A stretch of 64,000 bases of DNA from UBA6183 sp943372215 (GTDB lineage Bacteria; Bacteroidota; Bacteroidia; UKL13-3). The position numbers were made by a program, and so were the translations under genes. This document shows, one piece after another, positions 23,480 to 32,555 of the stretch. Under the pieces are notes generated by a model. The model did not search any database, had not been told where the DNA came from, and was given only the letters and a program-made list of their open reading frames with translations. How positions within the stretch are numbered: the first letter of the stretch is position 1; every line of letters begins with the position of its first letter. The stretch is from the NCBI GenBank assembly GCA_943372215.1, contig CALRXU020000003.1, positions 62,001 to 126,000 of the forward strand, given 5' to 3'.

Positions 23480-24166
23480 ATGAACATTCTAGCAAGAGGA
23501 GAAAAAATACAAACTGACGAGTTAAAACAATTGTTTTCATCGGTTGAGGGAGTTGAATTAACAAGCATACAAGATACTGACTTACCATCAATAAATTTAA
23601 ATGCGTTTGATGTTATTTTTGATTTGAGTTTTGACTCCCATGAAAACCAATTGGCGTATTATGCAGGACTAAAAGGGAAAACCGTTTTTGTTGGCGCAGT
23701 AAAAAAACAATTGGCCATGGCGGTACATCAATATGCTAAACCTGTTGAATGTTGTTTAATCGGGATGAACACGTTGCCTACTTTTATTCATCGTCAATTG
23801 CTTGAATTATCACTTTTGCAGTCATCAGACGAAGCCTTGTTGAAACAAACCACCACCCAATTAAACTTGAAATACAAGATAGTTGAAGACCGAGTTGGCA
23901 TGGTAACACCACGTATTGTATTGATGATTATTAATGAGGCGTGTTATACCTTACAAGAAGGTACAGCCAGCATGCAGGATATTGACACCAGCATGAAACT
24001 AGGCACCAATTACCCATTTGGACCATTTGAATGGGCTGATAAAATTGGCATTAAGCATGTGTACGAAACTTTAGTTGCTTTAAATGAGGACACTAAAGAC
24101 GAACGTTATAAAATTTGCCCCTTGCTGAAAACCAATTACCTTAAAAAAGGGACTTTCCTTTATTAA
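23480..24166 (+). CDS. 3-hydroxyacyl-CoA dehydrogenase-like protein with degenerate N-terminal domain
   Basis: 228 residues. Residues about 135-200 match the C-terminal helical domain of 3-hydroxyacyl-CoA dehydrogenases (R-V-G-M-V-T-P-R-I-V-L-M-I-I-N-E-A, then D-I-D-T-S-M-K-L-G-T-N-Y-P-F-G-P-F-E-W-A-D-K-I-G). The N-terminal ~125 residues are short for a Rossmann domain, and I see no G-x-G-x-x-G NAD motif. It therefore may not be a working dehydrogenase. First gene of a probable operon with two peptidases and YwbE. Confidence 0.75.
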   Translation: MNILARGEKIQTDELKQLFSSVEGVELTSIQDTDLPSINLNAFDVIFDLSFDSHENQLAYYAGLKGKTVFVGAVKKQLAMAVHQYAKPVECCLIGMNTLPTFIHRQLLELSLLQSSDEALLKQTTTQLNLKYKIVEDRVGMVTPRIVLMIINEACYTLQEGTASMQDIDTSMKLGTNYPFGPFEWADKIGIKHVYETLVALNEDTKDERYKICPLLKTNYLKKGTFLY

Positions 24167-24175
24167 GACTCACTA

Positions 24176-26110
24176 ATGAAATTATTTCTACTGGCTTTTT
24201 GTGCATTTGCCTTACAACTCAACGCGCAACATCTTTGCTCTATTCATAAACAACAAGGTAAACAGCAAGTACTTACTAAAAAGGCCAGCGAAAGCCAATC
24301 GCTTTTAATGAATCAATATGATGTGAAATTTCATCATATTGATTTGAATGTGGAGCGCAACAATACCAATATTTCTGGCTTCGTAAGAACATTGGCTCAA
24401 GTAACCGCCAATAAAATGGACTCATTTGGTTTTGAATTACATAGCCAGCTTATTCTTGATTCTGTGTTAACCAACGCTGGTGTAAAGTTAGCCATAAACC
24501 GGATTCAACATTTTGCTATTGCGGTACTTCCTTCCTCGCGAACTAAAAACCAGTTGGTTGATTTAATCATTTATTACCATGGCGATGCCTTTGTACAAGC
24601 CAGTGCCGCTATTGGCGCAGGGTTTAGCAAGGGAACGTCAACCACATGGGGCAACAATGCCACTTGGAGTTTAAGTCAGCCTTATTCTGCTTATGAGTGG
24701 TGGCCTTGCAAACAATCGTTACAAGATAAAATAGATTCAACCTATACGTTTATTACCACCAGCAACGAAAACAAGGCTGGCTCACAGGGTTTGTTAAAAC
24801 AAGTGGTAACGTTACCTGGTAACAAGGTAAGATACGAATGGAAATCAAACTACTTGGTGGACTATTATTTGATTTCTGTTGCTGTTGCAAAATATGTTGA
24901 GTATAAAACCTATGCCTATGTTGGTGGTGATTCTTTGCTGATACAGGACTATATTTATGACAACCCACAAACGCTTGCTTCATTAAAGCCAGTGCTTAAC
25001 CAAACAGCACCCATGATTACTGCTTTTTCTGAAAAGTTTGGGCGTTATCCATTTTGGCAAGAGAAGTATGGCCACGCCATGGCACCTTTTAGTGGAGGCA
25101 TGGAACACCAAACCATGAGCAGCATGGGTATTATTAATTTTGGCATTGTTGCACATGAGTTGGGGCATCAATGGTTTGGTGACCACGTAACCTGTAAAAC
25201 CTGGAAAGACATTTGGTTGAACGAGGGCTTTGCCAGCTATTGCGAATACCTAGCACTTGAATGGCTAAACCCCACCGCTGCTCCCAATGAAATGAACACC
25301 GTACACGGTAATATCATGAGGCAAGCTGGTGGGAGCATTGCATTTGATGACACAACGGATGTTGAAAGGATTTTTGACTCGCGCTTATCTTATGATAAAC
25401 CAAGTGCCTTTGCACACATTTTGCGGTTTGAGGTAAATAACGACTCCTTGTATTTTGCTTGTTTAAAAAATTATTTGCAGCAATTTGGCTCATCAACCGC
25501 CTCTACACAAGATTTTAAAACCTTTTTGGAAAACTTTACTGGAAAAGATTTTACCCGCGTATTTAACCAATGGTTTTATGGACAAGGGTTTCCCACTTTC
25601 ACCACCAAATGGAACCAGCTAAATGACACCTTGTATTTTGTAACCAACCAAACTACCAGTTCTGCCGCTACTCCTTTATTTAATACGCCATTAGAATATA
25701 GGATAAGAACCACGCAAGGCGATACGATTATACGGGTGTTGCATAACTTGCCATCGAATAATTATAAACTGGCCTTAAAGAAAAGTGTGGTGGGCATGGA
25801 TATTGACCCAAAGAATTGGATTATTAATCAAGGCACGGCTTCAAAAGACATTACTTTGGTAGGCATGTCTGAAAATATGCTTAATCGGAATGAAGTACGC
25901 GTGTATCCCAATCCCGCTACAAATCTGTTGCAATTAGAAACCAGCGTTAGCCTTACATCAGTGCTCATTTATAGCATCGCTGGTGAGCTTATTGACAAAG
26001 CTGATGTAACCAATAATACCATTACTATTGAAAAGTTAACTCCTGGATTGTATTTTGCTGAAGTTATTGTGGATGGAATTCCGCAATACGTTAAATTTAT
26101 CAAGCAATAA
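24176..26110 (+). CDS. Secreted M1-family metallopeptidase with T9SS type A sorting domain
   Basis: 644 residues with a signal peptide. The zinc site is complete: H327-E-L-G-H331 with E350 in W-L-N-E-G-F (H-E-x2-H-x18-E). The exopeptidase-type loop is G-G-M-E-H. The M1 N-terminal beta domain spans about 30-240 and the helical domain follows the active site to about 470. The C-terminal ~75 residues form a sorting domain (Y-P-N-P-A-T-N, P-G-L-Y-F-A-E-V). It is expected to cleave peptides on the cell surface or outside. It lies nine bases after the 3HCDH-like gene and eight before the M28 gene. Confidence 0.92.
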   Translation: MKLFLLAFCAFALQLNAQHLCSIHKQQGKQQVLTKKASESQSLLMNQYDVKFHHIDLNVERNNTNISGFVRTLAQVTANKMDSFGFELHSQLILDSVLTNAGVKLAINRIQHFAIAVLPSSRTKNQLVDLIIYYHGDAFVQASAAIGAGFSKGTSTTWGNNATWSLSQPYSAYEWWPCKQSLQDKIDSTYTFITTSNENKAGSQGLLKQVVTLPGNKVRYEWKSNYLVDYYLISVAVAKYVEYKTYAYVGGDSLLIQDYIYDNPQTLASLKPVLNQTAPMITAFSEKFGRYPFWQEKYGHAMAPFSGGMEHQTMSSMGIINFGIVAHELGHQWFGDHVTCKTWKDIWLNEGFASYCEYLALEWLNPTAAPNEMNTVHGNIMRQAGGSIAFDDTTDVERIFDSRLSYDKPSAFAHILRFEVNNDSLYFACLKNYLQQFGSSTASTQDFKTFLENFTGKDFTRVFNQWFYGQGFPTFTTKWNQLNDTLYFVTNQTTSSAATPLFNTPLEYRIRTTQGDTIIRVLHNLPSNNYKLALKKSVVGMDIDPKNWIINQGTASKDITLVGMSENMLNRNEVRVYPNPATNLLQLETSVSLTSVLIYSIAGELIDKADVTNNTITIEKLTPGLYFAEVIVDGIPQYVKFIKQ

Positions 26111-26118
26111 TACCATAC

Positions 26119-27498
26119 ATGCGTAAGTTCCTTTTTCTGCTTCCTATTCTTTGGGGTGTAACCTCCATAGCCCAACAAACAACGCACAAAACAACCCTAA
26201 AGTCAATCTATGATGAGGTGCTGTTGCGCGGACAATGCTACCAAACATTGGATTATTTGTGCAACAACATTGGCGGTAGGCTAAGTGGTTCACCCCAAGC
26301 TGAACAAGCGGTGAATTATATGTTTGCCACCATGAAAAGTTATGGATTTGACACCGTGTTTTTGCAACCAGTAATGGTACCACATTGGGTGAGGGGAGCC
26401 AAAGAAAAAGGCATTATTGTGCATGGTAAACAAAAACTTGAGGTGGCCATTTGTGCATTGGGAGGAAGCGTGGCAACCCCTGCAAAAGGCATAGAGGCTG
26501 CTGTAGTAGAAGTAAAAAGTATTGCGGAACTCAAAACATTGGGAACTGAAAAACTGAAAGGTAAAATTGTGTTTTTTAACCGCCCCTTGGACCCAACATT
26601 AATTAATACAGGATCAGCTTATGGTGGTGCAGGAGACCAGCGTGGCATTGGCCCTGCTGAGGCCGCTAGGTATGGAGCTATTGGCGTGGTGGTGCGTTCA
26701 TTAACGTTGGCTTATGATAACAATCCACATACCGGAATGACCCGTTACAATGACTCATTACCTAAAATACCTGCTTGCGCCATTAGCACCAAAGGTGCAG
26801 AAACACTGAGTAACCTGATTAAAAATAGCACATCAGGACAAGTACGCATGTATTTTAAGCAGCAGTGTGAAACCTTACCAGATGTATTGTCGTACAATGT
26901 GGTGGCTGAAATACGTGGGAGTGAAAAGCCTGATGAAATTATTATTGCAGGCGGCCACCTGGATAGTTGGGATAATGGACAAGGTGCACATGATGATGGG
27001 GCTGGTTGTGTGCAAAGTTTAGAAGCACTTCGCTTAATTAAAGCGTTGGGTTTAAAACCAAAACGCACCTTAAGGGCTGTACTTTTTATGAACGAAGAAA
27101 ATGGGGTGAAAGGCGGAAATGAATACGCACGTGTTGCCGCCTTAGACAAAAACACCAAACACATTGCCGCCATAGAAAGTGATGCAGGAGGTTTTACGCC
27201 AAGAGCATTTGGCATTGAAGACTCTACGGCTGTGCCTTATTTTAAAATGTGGGAAGACCTGTTTAAACCCTATGGCATAGAACAAATTAGAAAAGGATGG
27301 GGAGGTACTGACATTAGCCCGCTGCGCCCACAAGGAACAGTATTAATTGGCTACGTGCCTGACTCGCAGCGTTACTTTGATTACCATCATACCGCAATAG
27401 ATACTTTTGATAAAGTGAACAAAAGAGAGCTTGAACTGGGCGCTGCGGCCATGTGCGCATTGATGTGGTTAATGAGTGAGGAGGGCATACAACAATGA
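26119..27498 (+). CDS. M28-family zinc aminopeptidase/carboxypeptidase
   Basis: 459 residues with a signal peptide (M-R-K-F-L-F-L-L-P-I-L-W-G-V) and no sorting domain, so probably periplasmic. Co-catalytic zinc ligands are seen in G-G-H-L-D-S-W-D-N-G-Q-G-A-H-D-D-G-A, M-N-E-E-N-G, E-S-D-A-G-G and H-H-T-A-I-D. A PA-like domain is inserted at about 130-230. It resembles the plasma glutamate carboxypeptidase (carboxypeptidase Q) branch. With the M1 enzyme upstream it would complete peptide breakdown to amino acids. It overlaps ywbE by ATGA. Confidence 0.9.
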   Translation: MRKFLFLLPILWGVTSIAQQTTHKTTLKSIYDEVLLRGQCYQTLDYLCNNIGGRLSGSPQAEQAVNYMFATMKSYGFDTVFLQPVMVPHWVRGAKEKGIIVHGKQKLEVAICALGGSVATPAKGIEAAVVEVKSIAELKTLGTEKLKGKIVFFNRPLDPTLINTGSAYGGAGDQRGIGPAEAARYGAIGVVVRSLTLAYDNNPHTGMTRYNDSLPKIPACAISTKGAETLSNLIKNSTSGQVRMYFKQQCETLPDVLSYNVVAEIRGSEKPDEIIIAGGHLDSWDNGQGAHDDGAGCVQSLEALRLIKALGLKPKRTLRAVLFMNEENGVKGGNEYARVAALDKNTKHIAAIESDAGGFTPRAFGIEDSTAVPYFKMWEDLFKPYGIEQIRKGWGGTDISPLRPQGTVLIGYVPDSQRYFDYHHTAIDTFDKVNKRELELGAAAMCALMWLMSEEGIQQ

Positions 27499-27698
27499 AC
27501 GGTACGATTAGGGCAAATATTAAAAAAGGAGACTTGGTACACATCATCCTAAAAAAAGACCAAGGCACAGGCAACTTAACGGAAGGTATTGTAAAAGATA
27601 TTTTAACCAGTGCACCAAAGCACCACCGAGGTATTAAAGTGCGGTTAGAAGATGGCCAAATAGGCCGCGTGCAGGAAGTGATTGAAGAGGATTTCTAG
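27495..27698 (+). CDS. ywbE: YwbE family protein
   Basis: 67 residues, the full family length. It is a small basic beta protein with pattern G-T-I-R-A-N-I-K-K-G-D-L-V then G-T-G-N-L-T-E-G-I-V-K-D-I-L-T-S and H-H-R-G-I-K-V-R-L. Function unknown. It starts on the M28 stop codon (ATGA) and ends the operon, 16 bases before the convergent acyl-CoA ligase. Confidence 0.88.
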   Translation: MNGTIRANIKKGDLVHIILKKDQGTGNLTEGIVKDILTSAPKHHRGIKVRLEDGQIGRVQEVIEEDF

Positions 27699-27714
27699 GT
27701 AACTATAAGCGTTC

Positions 27715-29592
27715 TTAATCAACAATCTTTACATACATGCCTTTGATGGCACTTTCGTATTTTTTCTCTACGATTTTACGTTTGATTTTTTGCGTAGGTG
27801 TCATTTCTTCTGCCTCTAGGCTAAATAGTTTGCGTTTAACAATAAAGTGTTTCACCCGTTCAAACTTGCCTAAATCTTTTTCAAATTTGCGCATGTCTTC
27901 TTCAATCCAATTGTACACCTTTTCGTCTTGAATGAAATCGCCTTCTTCCTCAAAATATTTATCCGTTACCCCAAATACTTCTTTCATTTCTTCCCTGCTT
28001 GGCGCAACAATGGCCGTTAAATATTCTTGCTTATCCCCTATTAAAAATATCTGCTCTATTCTTGACGATTTAAGGTAGGCATTTTCAATGGGTGTTGGAT
28101 AAATATTTTTACCGAATGAATTCACCAAGATGTTTTTGATGCGGTCGGTAATTTTTAAGTAGCCTTTATAAAATTTGCCTACATCGCCTGTATGCAACCA
28201 TCCATCTGCATCAATGGCTTGTGCGGTTTGTTCAGGCAAGTTCCAGTACCCCTTCATTACATTTGGGCCTTTTACCAAAATTTCACCTTCCGGGCTTTCA
28301 AAGTCGGGTTGAAAACTATCAAAAGTTTGGCTAGTATATATTTCTTTGGTATCAGGATTTTGAATGGCTACTGTGCAACCTTTGCCTATGCGGCCTACTG
28401 AACCAAAAACCTGGCGGTGAAATTCATTCACTGAAACCAAAGGCGAGGTTTCTGTTAATCCATAACCTTCGCACACCAACACCCCAATGTTTCCAAAAAA
28501 CTCTCCCACGTGTTGAGGCAATGCCCCTCCCCCTGAAATCATCAAAGCCATGTTTCCTCCTAGCTTTTGTTTGATTTTACTGAACACCAGCTTTTCTGCT
28601 AAGGCCAATTGCAATTGCAATAATGGTCCGTTGCCTTTTTTATTCTCTTTATTAAGCCTCCTAGTTTCGCCTGTTTTTAATGCCCAATTAAATATTTTAA
28701 GCTTAATACCACCTGCACTGGCCGTGTTTTTCCTTACCCGCTCTTCAATGCGCTCTAACAAACGTGGTACAGTGAGAATAGCTGTAGGCCGTGCCTCCAT
28801 AATATTGCTGCTTAGTGCTTCTAAACTCTGGGCAAAAGCAATTTCGCAGCCTACATACGTGCTTAAATAATAGGTAGCCGTGCGCTCGTAAACATGGCAC
28901 AACGGTAAAAAAGATAAAAAACGGTATTCTTTGTTTACCACGGGCATTAAATCAACCGCCATAATTACGTTGCTCATAAAATTACCATGACTCAGCATGG
29001 CTCCTTTAGGCATTGCGGTTGTTCCCGAGGTGTATAACAAACAAGATAAATCATCGGACGTAACAGATTCCAACTGTTTTTCGATATCTGCTTTTAGCTG
29101 AGGATAAAGTTGCTTGCCTTCTTCAATCATTTGCTGATAGGAGATGGCATCATCTGTTTTTTTATCCTCAAATACGGTTACAATATATTTCAGGCTTGGG
29201 CAATTTGCTTTAATTTTATTGATTTTACGAAGCAGGAAAGGTGTTCCAACCAATACAACAACAGCTTGCGAATCGTTGAGGATGTGTTGCATCTCATTTT
29301 CGCCAAGTGTTGGATAGATAGACACATTAACCATTCCCAATTGCATTAAGCCTTGGTCAAAAGCAATGTACTCAGGACAATTTTCAATGACCAAAGCAGC
29401 CTTATCACCTTTTTTATACCCCTTGTTTAACAGAAAAGCCGAGATGGCATTTAACTGCTCAAACACCTGAGCATAGGTGGTGGGCTCGTAAGTGTTCTTG
29501 TGTTTTGTTAATAAAAAAGTACTTTCAGGCGATTTAATGTTATAGGCTGCATTACGCAAAAAATAATGTAACGAATTAAAATGTTGTTGCAT
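27715..29592 (-). CDS. Long-chain fatty acid--CoA ligase (AMP-binding family)
   Basis: 625 residues of the ANL superfamily. The phosphate-binding loop is Y-T-S-G-T-T-A-M-P-K-G-A. Further motifs are G-Y-G-L-T-E-T-S-P, G-W-L-H-T-G-D-V-G and D-R-I-K-N-I, with a lysine in the C-terminal lid (S-F-G-K-N-I-Y-P). Length and an extended middle (R-L-L-E-R-I-E-E-R-V) match the ACSL/FadD15-type enzymes. It would activate fatty acids at the inner membrane for lipid synthesis or beta-oxidation. Likely a single-gene transcript. Confidence 0.92.
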   Translation of the reverse strand: MQQHFNSLHYFLRNAAYNIKSPESTFLLTKHKNTYEPTTYAQVFEQLNAISAFLLNKGYKKGDKAALVIENCPEYIAFDQGLMQLGMVNVSIYPTLGENEMQHILNDSQAVVVLVGTPFLLRKINKIKANCPSLKYIVTVFEDKKTDDAISYQQMIEEGKQLYPQLKADIEKQLESVTSDDLSCLLYTSGTTAMPKGAMLSHGNFMSNVIMAVDLMPVVNKEYRFLSFLPLCHVYERTATYYLSTYVGCEIAFAQSLEALSSNIMEARPTAILTVPRLLERIEERVRKNTASAGGIKLKIFNWALKTGETRRLNKENKKGNGPLLQLQLALAEKLVFSKIKQKLGGNMALMISGGGALPQHVGEFFGNIGVLVCEGYGLTETSPLVSVNEFHRQVFGSVGRIGKGCTVAIQNPDTKEIYTSQTFDSFQPDFESPEGEILVKGPNVMKGYWNLPEQTAQAIDADGWLHTGDVGKFYKGYLKITDRIKNILVNSFGKNIYPTPIENAYLKSSRIEQIFLIGDKQEYLTAIVAPSREEMKEVFGVTDKYFEEEGDFIQDEKVYNWIEEDMRKFEKDLGKFERVKHFIVKRKLFSLEAEEMTPTQKIKRKIVEKKYESAIKGMYVKIVD

Positions 29593-29708
29593 AGTTGATT
29601 GTTTAATAACCGCTCTTAATTTAGTTTGCTCAATGCGGTTTATTGTTTAAAGCTTAAGCCTGAAACAATTTACATAAATACAAAAAAAAATGAATGTTGT
29701 TATCATGG

Positions 29709-30263
29709 TTACCTCGTTGCAGGAAAACGCATTTTATAATCTACCTGCACCCCACCTTTTGATACATTGATTAATTTGTTTTTAAGTAACCTCTTTTTAA
29801 GCTCACTTAAATAATCTACAAAAAGTACCCCCTTAACGTGATCATACTCATGTTGTATAATACGAGCCGCTATGCCATCATACTCTTCTTCGTGCCAGTT
29901 AAACTGCTCATCCTGATACTTGATGGTAAGTTTTTCCTTTCTTTTCACGTTTTCTCTGATTAAAGGTATGCTTAGGCAACCTTCTTCAAACTCCCACGGT
30001 TCTCCGCTTTCTTCTAATATTTCTGCATTGATAAATACCTTTTTTAGATCTGGGTACTTTTCATCTTCAAAGCTGGCCGTGTCCACCACAAACAAATTAA
30101 TAGATTTACCCACTTGAGGTGCGGCTAAACCAACACCACGAGAGGCATACATGGTTTCCCACATGTTTTCTAATAAAGTTGCTAACCCTTCATAATCAGG
30201 AGTAATTGTAACCCCTTTTTTCCTTAATACGGGATCACCATATGCCACAATTGGTAATATCAT
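29709..30263 (-). CDS. def: Peptide deformylase
   Basis: 184 residues. It removes the formyl group from nascent protein N-termini. The three metal-site motifs are intact: G-V-G-L-A-A-P-Q-V-G, E-G-C-L-S-I (cysteine ligand) and Q-H-E-Y-D-H-V-K-G (two histidine ligands and the catalytic glutamate). It lies 69 bases downstream of ruvX on the same strand, probably in one transcript. Confidence 0.96.
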   Translation of the reverse strand: MILPIVAYGDPVLRKKGVTITPDYEGLATLLENMWETMYASRGVGLAAPQVGKSINLFVVDTASFEDEKYPDLKKVFINAEILEESGEPWEFEEGCLSIPLIRENVKRKEKLTIKYQDEQFNWHEEEYDGIAARIIQHEYDHVKGVLFVDYLSELKKRLLKNKLINVSKGGVQVDYKMRFPATR

Positions 30264-30332
30264 TTTCTAATTATAATTATAAGCCCGCTATAATCATGCC
30301 CAATTGCATGGAAACAGCAAAAGCCTTATTTA

Positions 30333-30752
30333 CTATTGGTTGCCTTTCATTTCCATAAACGTTTGCAAAATCAATACTGCGCTAACTTGGTCAATATGCT
30401 CTTTTTTGGCGCGGTCTTTCTTTTTTAAACCCATTTCAAGCAATGCCCTTGTTGCTATCAATGACGTAAACCGCTCATCTACACGCTCAATGGGCACGTT
30501 TGGAAAATTTTTACGCAGCGAATTTACAAAAATTTCTATTTGCTTTGTTGAGTCTGAGTCCGAACCATCCAATCGCTTGGGCAATCCAACTACAAAACAC
30601 TCCACCTCTTCTTTAGTTGTGTAATTTTTTAAGTATTGTATGACATCTTTAGAATGCACTGTTTCTAAGGCATTTGCAATTAGCTTATAAGGATCTGTAA
30701 CAGCTAATCCAACTCTTTTGGTGCCATAATCAATGGCTAGTATACGGGGCAT
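30333..30752 (-). CDS. ruvX: Holliday junction resolvase-like RuvX (YqgF)
   Basis: 139 residues, RNase H-like fold. It starts M-P-R-I-L-A-I-D8-Y-G-T-K-R-V-G, with the first catalytic aspartate. It continues with V-V-G-L-P-K-R-L-D-G-S, then V-D-E-R-F-T-S and a C-terminal H-I-D-Q-V-S-A acidic motif. Involved in rRNA 5'-end maturation and/or junction resolution in other bacteria. Sits 27 bases after thiL. Confidence 0.94.
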   Translation of the reverse strand: MPRILAIDYGTKRVGLAVTDPYKLIANALETVHSKDVIQYLKNYTTKEEVECFVVGLPKRLDGSDSDSTKQIEIFVNSLRKNFPNVPIERVDERFTSLIATRALLEMGLKKKDRAKKEHIDQVSAVLILQTFMEMKGNQ

Positions 30753-30779
30753 AATTTAAGTGTAGCCTTTAGTTGTGGT

Positions 30780-31814
30780 TTAAAATGCTTTCCAACCTTG
30801 GGCTTTAAGTGCATGTTTGTTGCCGCTTTTGCTAATGAGGTTTATTCCTTCACTTGCATCCGTTACGTGGCCAATAATGGTGATGTCGGGGTTATTTTTT
30901 ACCTTATCAAAATCTGCCTGAGCAATGGTAAACAATAACTCGTAATCCTCGCCTCCGCTTAATGCTGTTAAAGTTGGGTCTAAATCAAACTCCCTGGCCA
31001 TATCATAGGTTTGGGGGTCAAGTGGTATCTTATCTTCAAACACATTCATACCCACGCCTGATTGGCTGCATAAGTGCATGACCTCAGACGAAAGGCCATC
31101 ACTAATATCAATCATGCTGGTTGGTTTTATCCCTAAACTTTTTAAACCCGCGATAATATCTTTGCGGGCCTCTGGTTTTAACTGACGCTCAATAATATAA
31201 TCTTTTCCCTCTAAATCAGGTTGGGCTTCAGGGTTACTTAAAAACACCATCTTTTCCCGTTCAAGTAATTGTAAGCCCATATAGGCACCTCCCAAATCTC
31301 CTGAAACACACAATAAATCATTTACTTGTGCACCACTTCTATACACCAATTCATCCTCATTGGCTACACCTAAAGCAGTAACGCTAATTACCAACCCTTG
31401 TTTACTGGCACTGGTATCGCCCCCAATTAAATCTACCTCAAACCGGTTACAGGCCATTAACATTCCGGCATAAATCTCCTCCACTGCCTCTAAACTGAAT
31501 TTGCTACTTAAACCCAAAGATACAGTTACTTGGGTTGGTGTTGCATTCATGGCATAAATATCACTTAGGTTAACCATAATGGCCTTGTAACCTAAGTGTT
31601 TTAGCGGAAAATAACTCAAATCAAAATGCACCCCTTCTAATAATAAATCTGTGCTAACCACTGTTTTTTTGCTTGAAAAATCCAGCACTGCGGCATCATC
31701 GCCCACCCCTTTTTGGGTAGACGCATGGTGAATTTTAATATGAGAAGTGAGCAATTGAATTAATCCAAACTCTCCTAAACTTGACAACTCTGTTCGTGTA
31801 CTGTTCTCTAGCAT
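30780..31814 (-). CDS. thiL: Thiamine-monophosphate kinase
   Basis: 344 residues of the PurM-like ATP-binding family. It phosphorylates thiamine monophosphate to the diphosphate. Seen: G-E-F-G-L-I-Q-L-L at the N-terminus, G-V-G-D-D-A-A-V (metal/ATP), T-D-L-L-L-E-G-V-H-F, N-L-S-D-I-Y-A-M, G-G-D-T-S, and D-I-S-D-G-L with S-G-G-E-D-Y-E-L-L-F. It leads the thiL-ruvX-def group. Confidence 0.95.
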   Translation of the reverse strand: MLENSTRTELSSLGEFGLIQLLTSHIKIHHASTQKGVGDDAAVLDFSSKKTVVSTDLLLEGVHFDLSYFPLKHLGYKAIMVNLSDIYAMNATPTQVTVSLGLSSKFSLEAVEEIYAGMLMACNRFEVDLIGGDTSASKQGLVISVTALGVANEDELVYRSGAQVNDLLCVSGDLGGAYMGLQLLEREKMVFLSNPEAQPDLEGKDYIIERQLKPEARKDIIAGLKSLGIKPTSMIDISDGLSSEVMHLCSQSGVGMNVFEDKIPLDPQTYDMAREFDLDPTLTALSGGEDYELLFTIAQADFDKVKNNPDITIIGHVTDASEGINLISKSGNKHALKAQGWKAF

Positions 31815-31871
31815 GTTGATATAAAATATGTGGTATTGGCTTAAAACATTCTTTTTACTCCTTTTAAACGC

Positions 31872-32420
31872 CTAACGCAATCTATCGGCACTTTTAAGTA
31901 GGTTATCGTCTTTTTTAAGCAACAAAAGTGCACGCAGGTTTAAATAAAGCATAAAAATAATTAGTGCTAAACCTAGGCTTGCCTTAATGGTCATTCCCGT
32001 AAAACTAAAATTGGGTATTTGTACAAAGGCAGTGGCCAATACAGCAGCCAAATAAACCCCAATTACCAAAAAGTTAAGTTTGGTGTGTTGTATTTGGCGT
32101 TTAAGATTTTTAAAGCCCAAAATAATATTCAACGTCCACCCAATGATAAGCGATACCAAAATGATTAATGCATATTGGATATGGCTTTCTTGTAAATCGC
32201 CATTTACATAGGTATTAAAATAAATCGCATTTAGGGTATAGGCAATGGCTTTACCTTTATATAAGGTATCAATGGGGGCGGGAGTGGTTGCATCCACCAC
32301 CTCGGCTGCACGGGTAGCCGTGGCAATACGCTCTTGAAAATCAATAATCTGCCCGCTACAAGTGAGTAAGGCCAAAACAATAATTGCAAATAAGTAAATG
32401 GTTTGGATGCGTTGAATCAT
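31872..32420 (-). CDS. DUF4293 family membrane protein
   Basis: 182 residues with four predicted membrane helices (about 7-27, 80-105, 113-135 and 143-168). The N-terminus M-I-Q-R-I-Q-T-I-Y-L is typical of DUF4293, a Bacteroidota family of unknown function. A periplasmic loop lies between helices one and two. It is divergent from the thiolase gene; a 57-base gap separates it from thiL. Confidence 0.85.
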   Translation of the reverse strand: MIQRIQTIYLFAIIVLALLTCSGQIIDFQERIATATRAAEVVDATTPAPIDTLYKGKAIAYTLNAIYFNTYVNGDLQESHIQYALIILVSLIIGWTLNIILGFKNLKRQIQHTKLNFLVIGVYLAAVLATAFVQIPNFSFTGMTIKASLGLALIIFMLYLNLRALLLLKKDDNLLKSADRLR

Positions 32421-32439
32421 ACAATTGTTAATTTAACTG

Positions 32440-32471
32440 CGAATGTACCTCAAAATTTCTATTATCTAAAA
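32440..32471 (-). promoter_or_regulatory. Probable promoter of the DUF4293 gene
   Basis: On the minus strand, TTTT (32468-32471), a 20-base spacer and TACATTCG (32440-32447, 7 of 8 to TAnnTTTG) precede ATG 32420 by 19 bases. Confidence 0.45.
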
Positions 32472-32477
32472 AGATGA

Positions 32478-32485
32478 TACATTTG
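32478..32485 (+). promoter_or_regulatory. -7 promoter element of the thiolase-truA unit
   Basis: TACATTTG is an exact TAnnTTTG match. The leader to ATG 32556 would be about 64 nt, longer than most in this window. The leftward DUF4293 promoter starts immediately to the left. Confidence 0.5.
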
Positions 32486-32555
32486 CAACGTGATTGCAGC
32501 CCTTGCAGGTTGTACACCTTAATCTTTAAAATCATCATTATAAACTAGTTTACAC

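Noticed and set aside
23436..23591. Longer ridA start at 23591
   Set aside because: It would add 52 residues overlapping the divergent gene and its promoter. RidA proteins are about 126 residues, matching ATG 23435.
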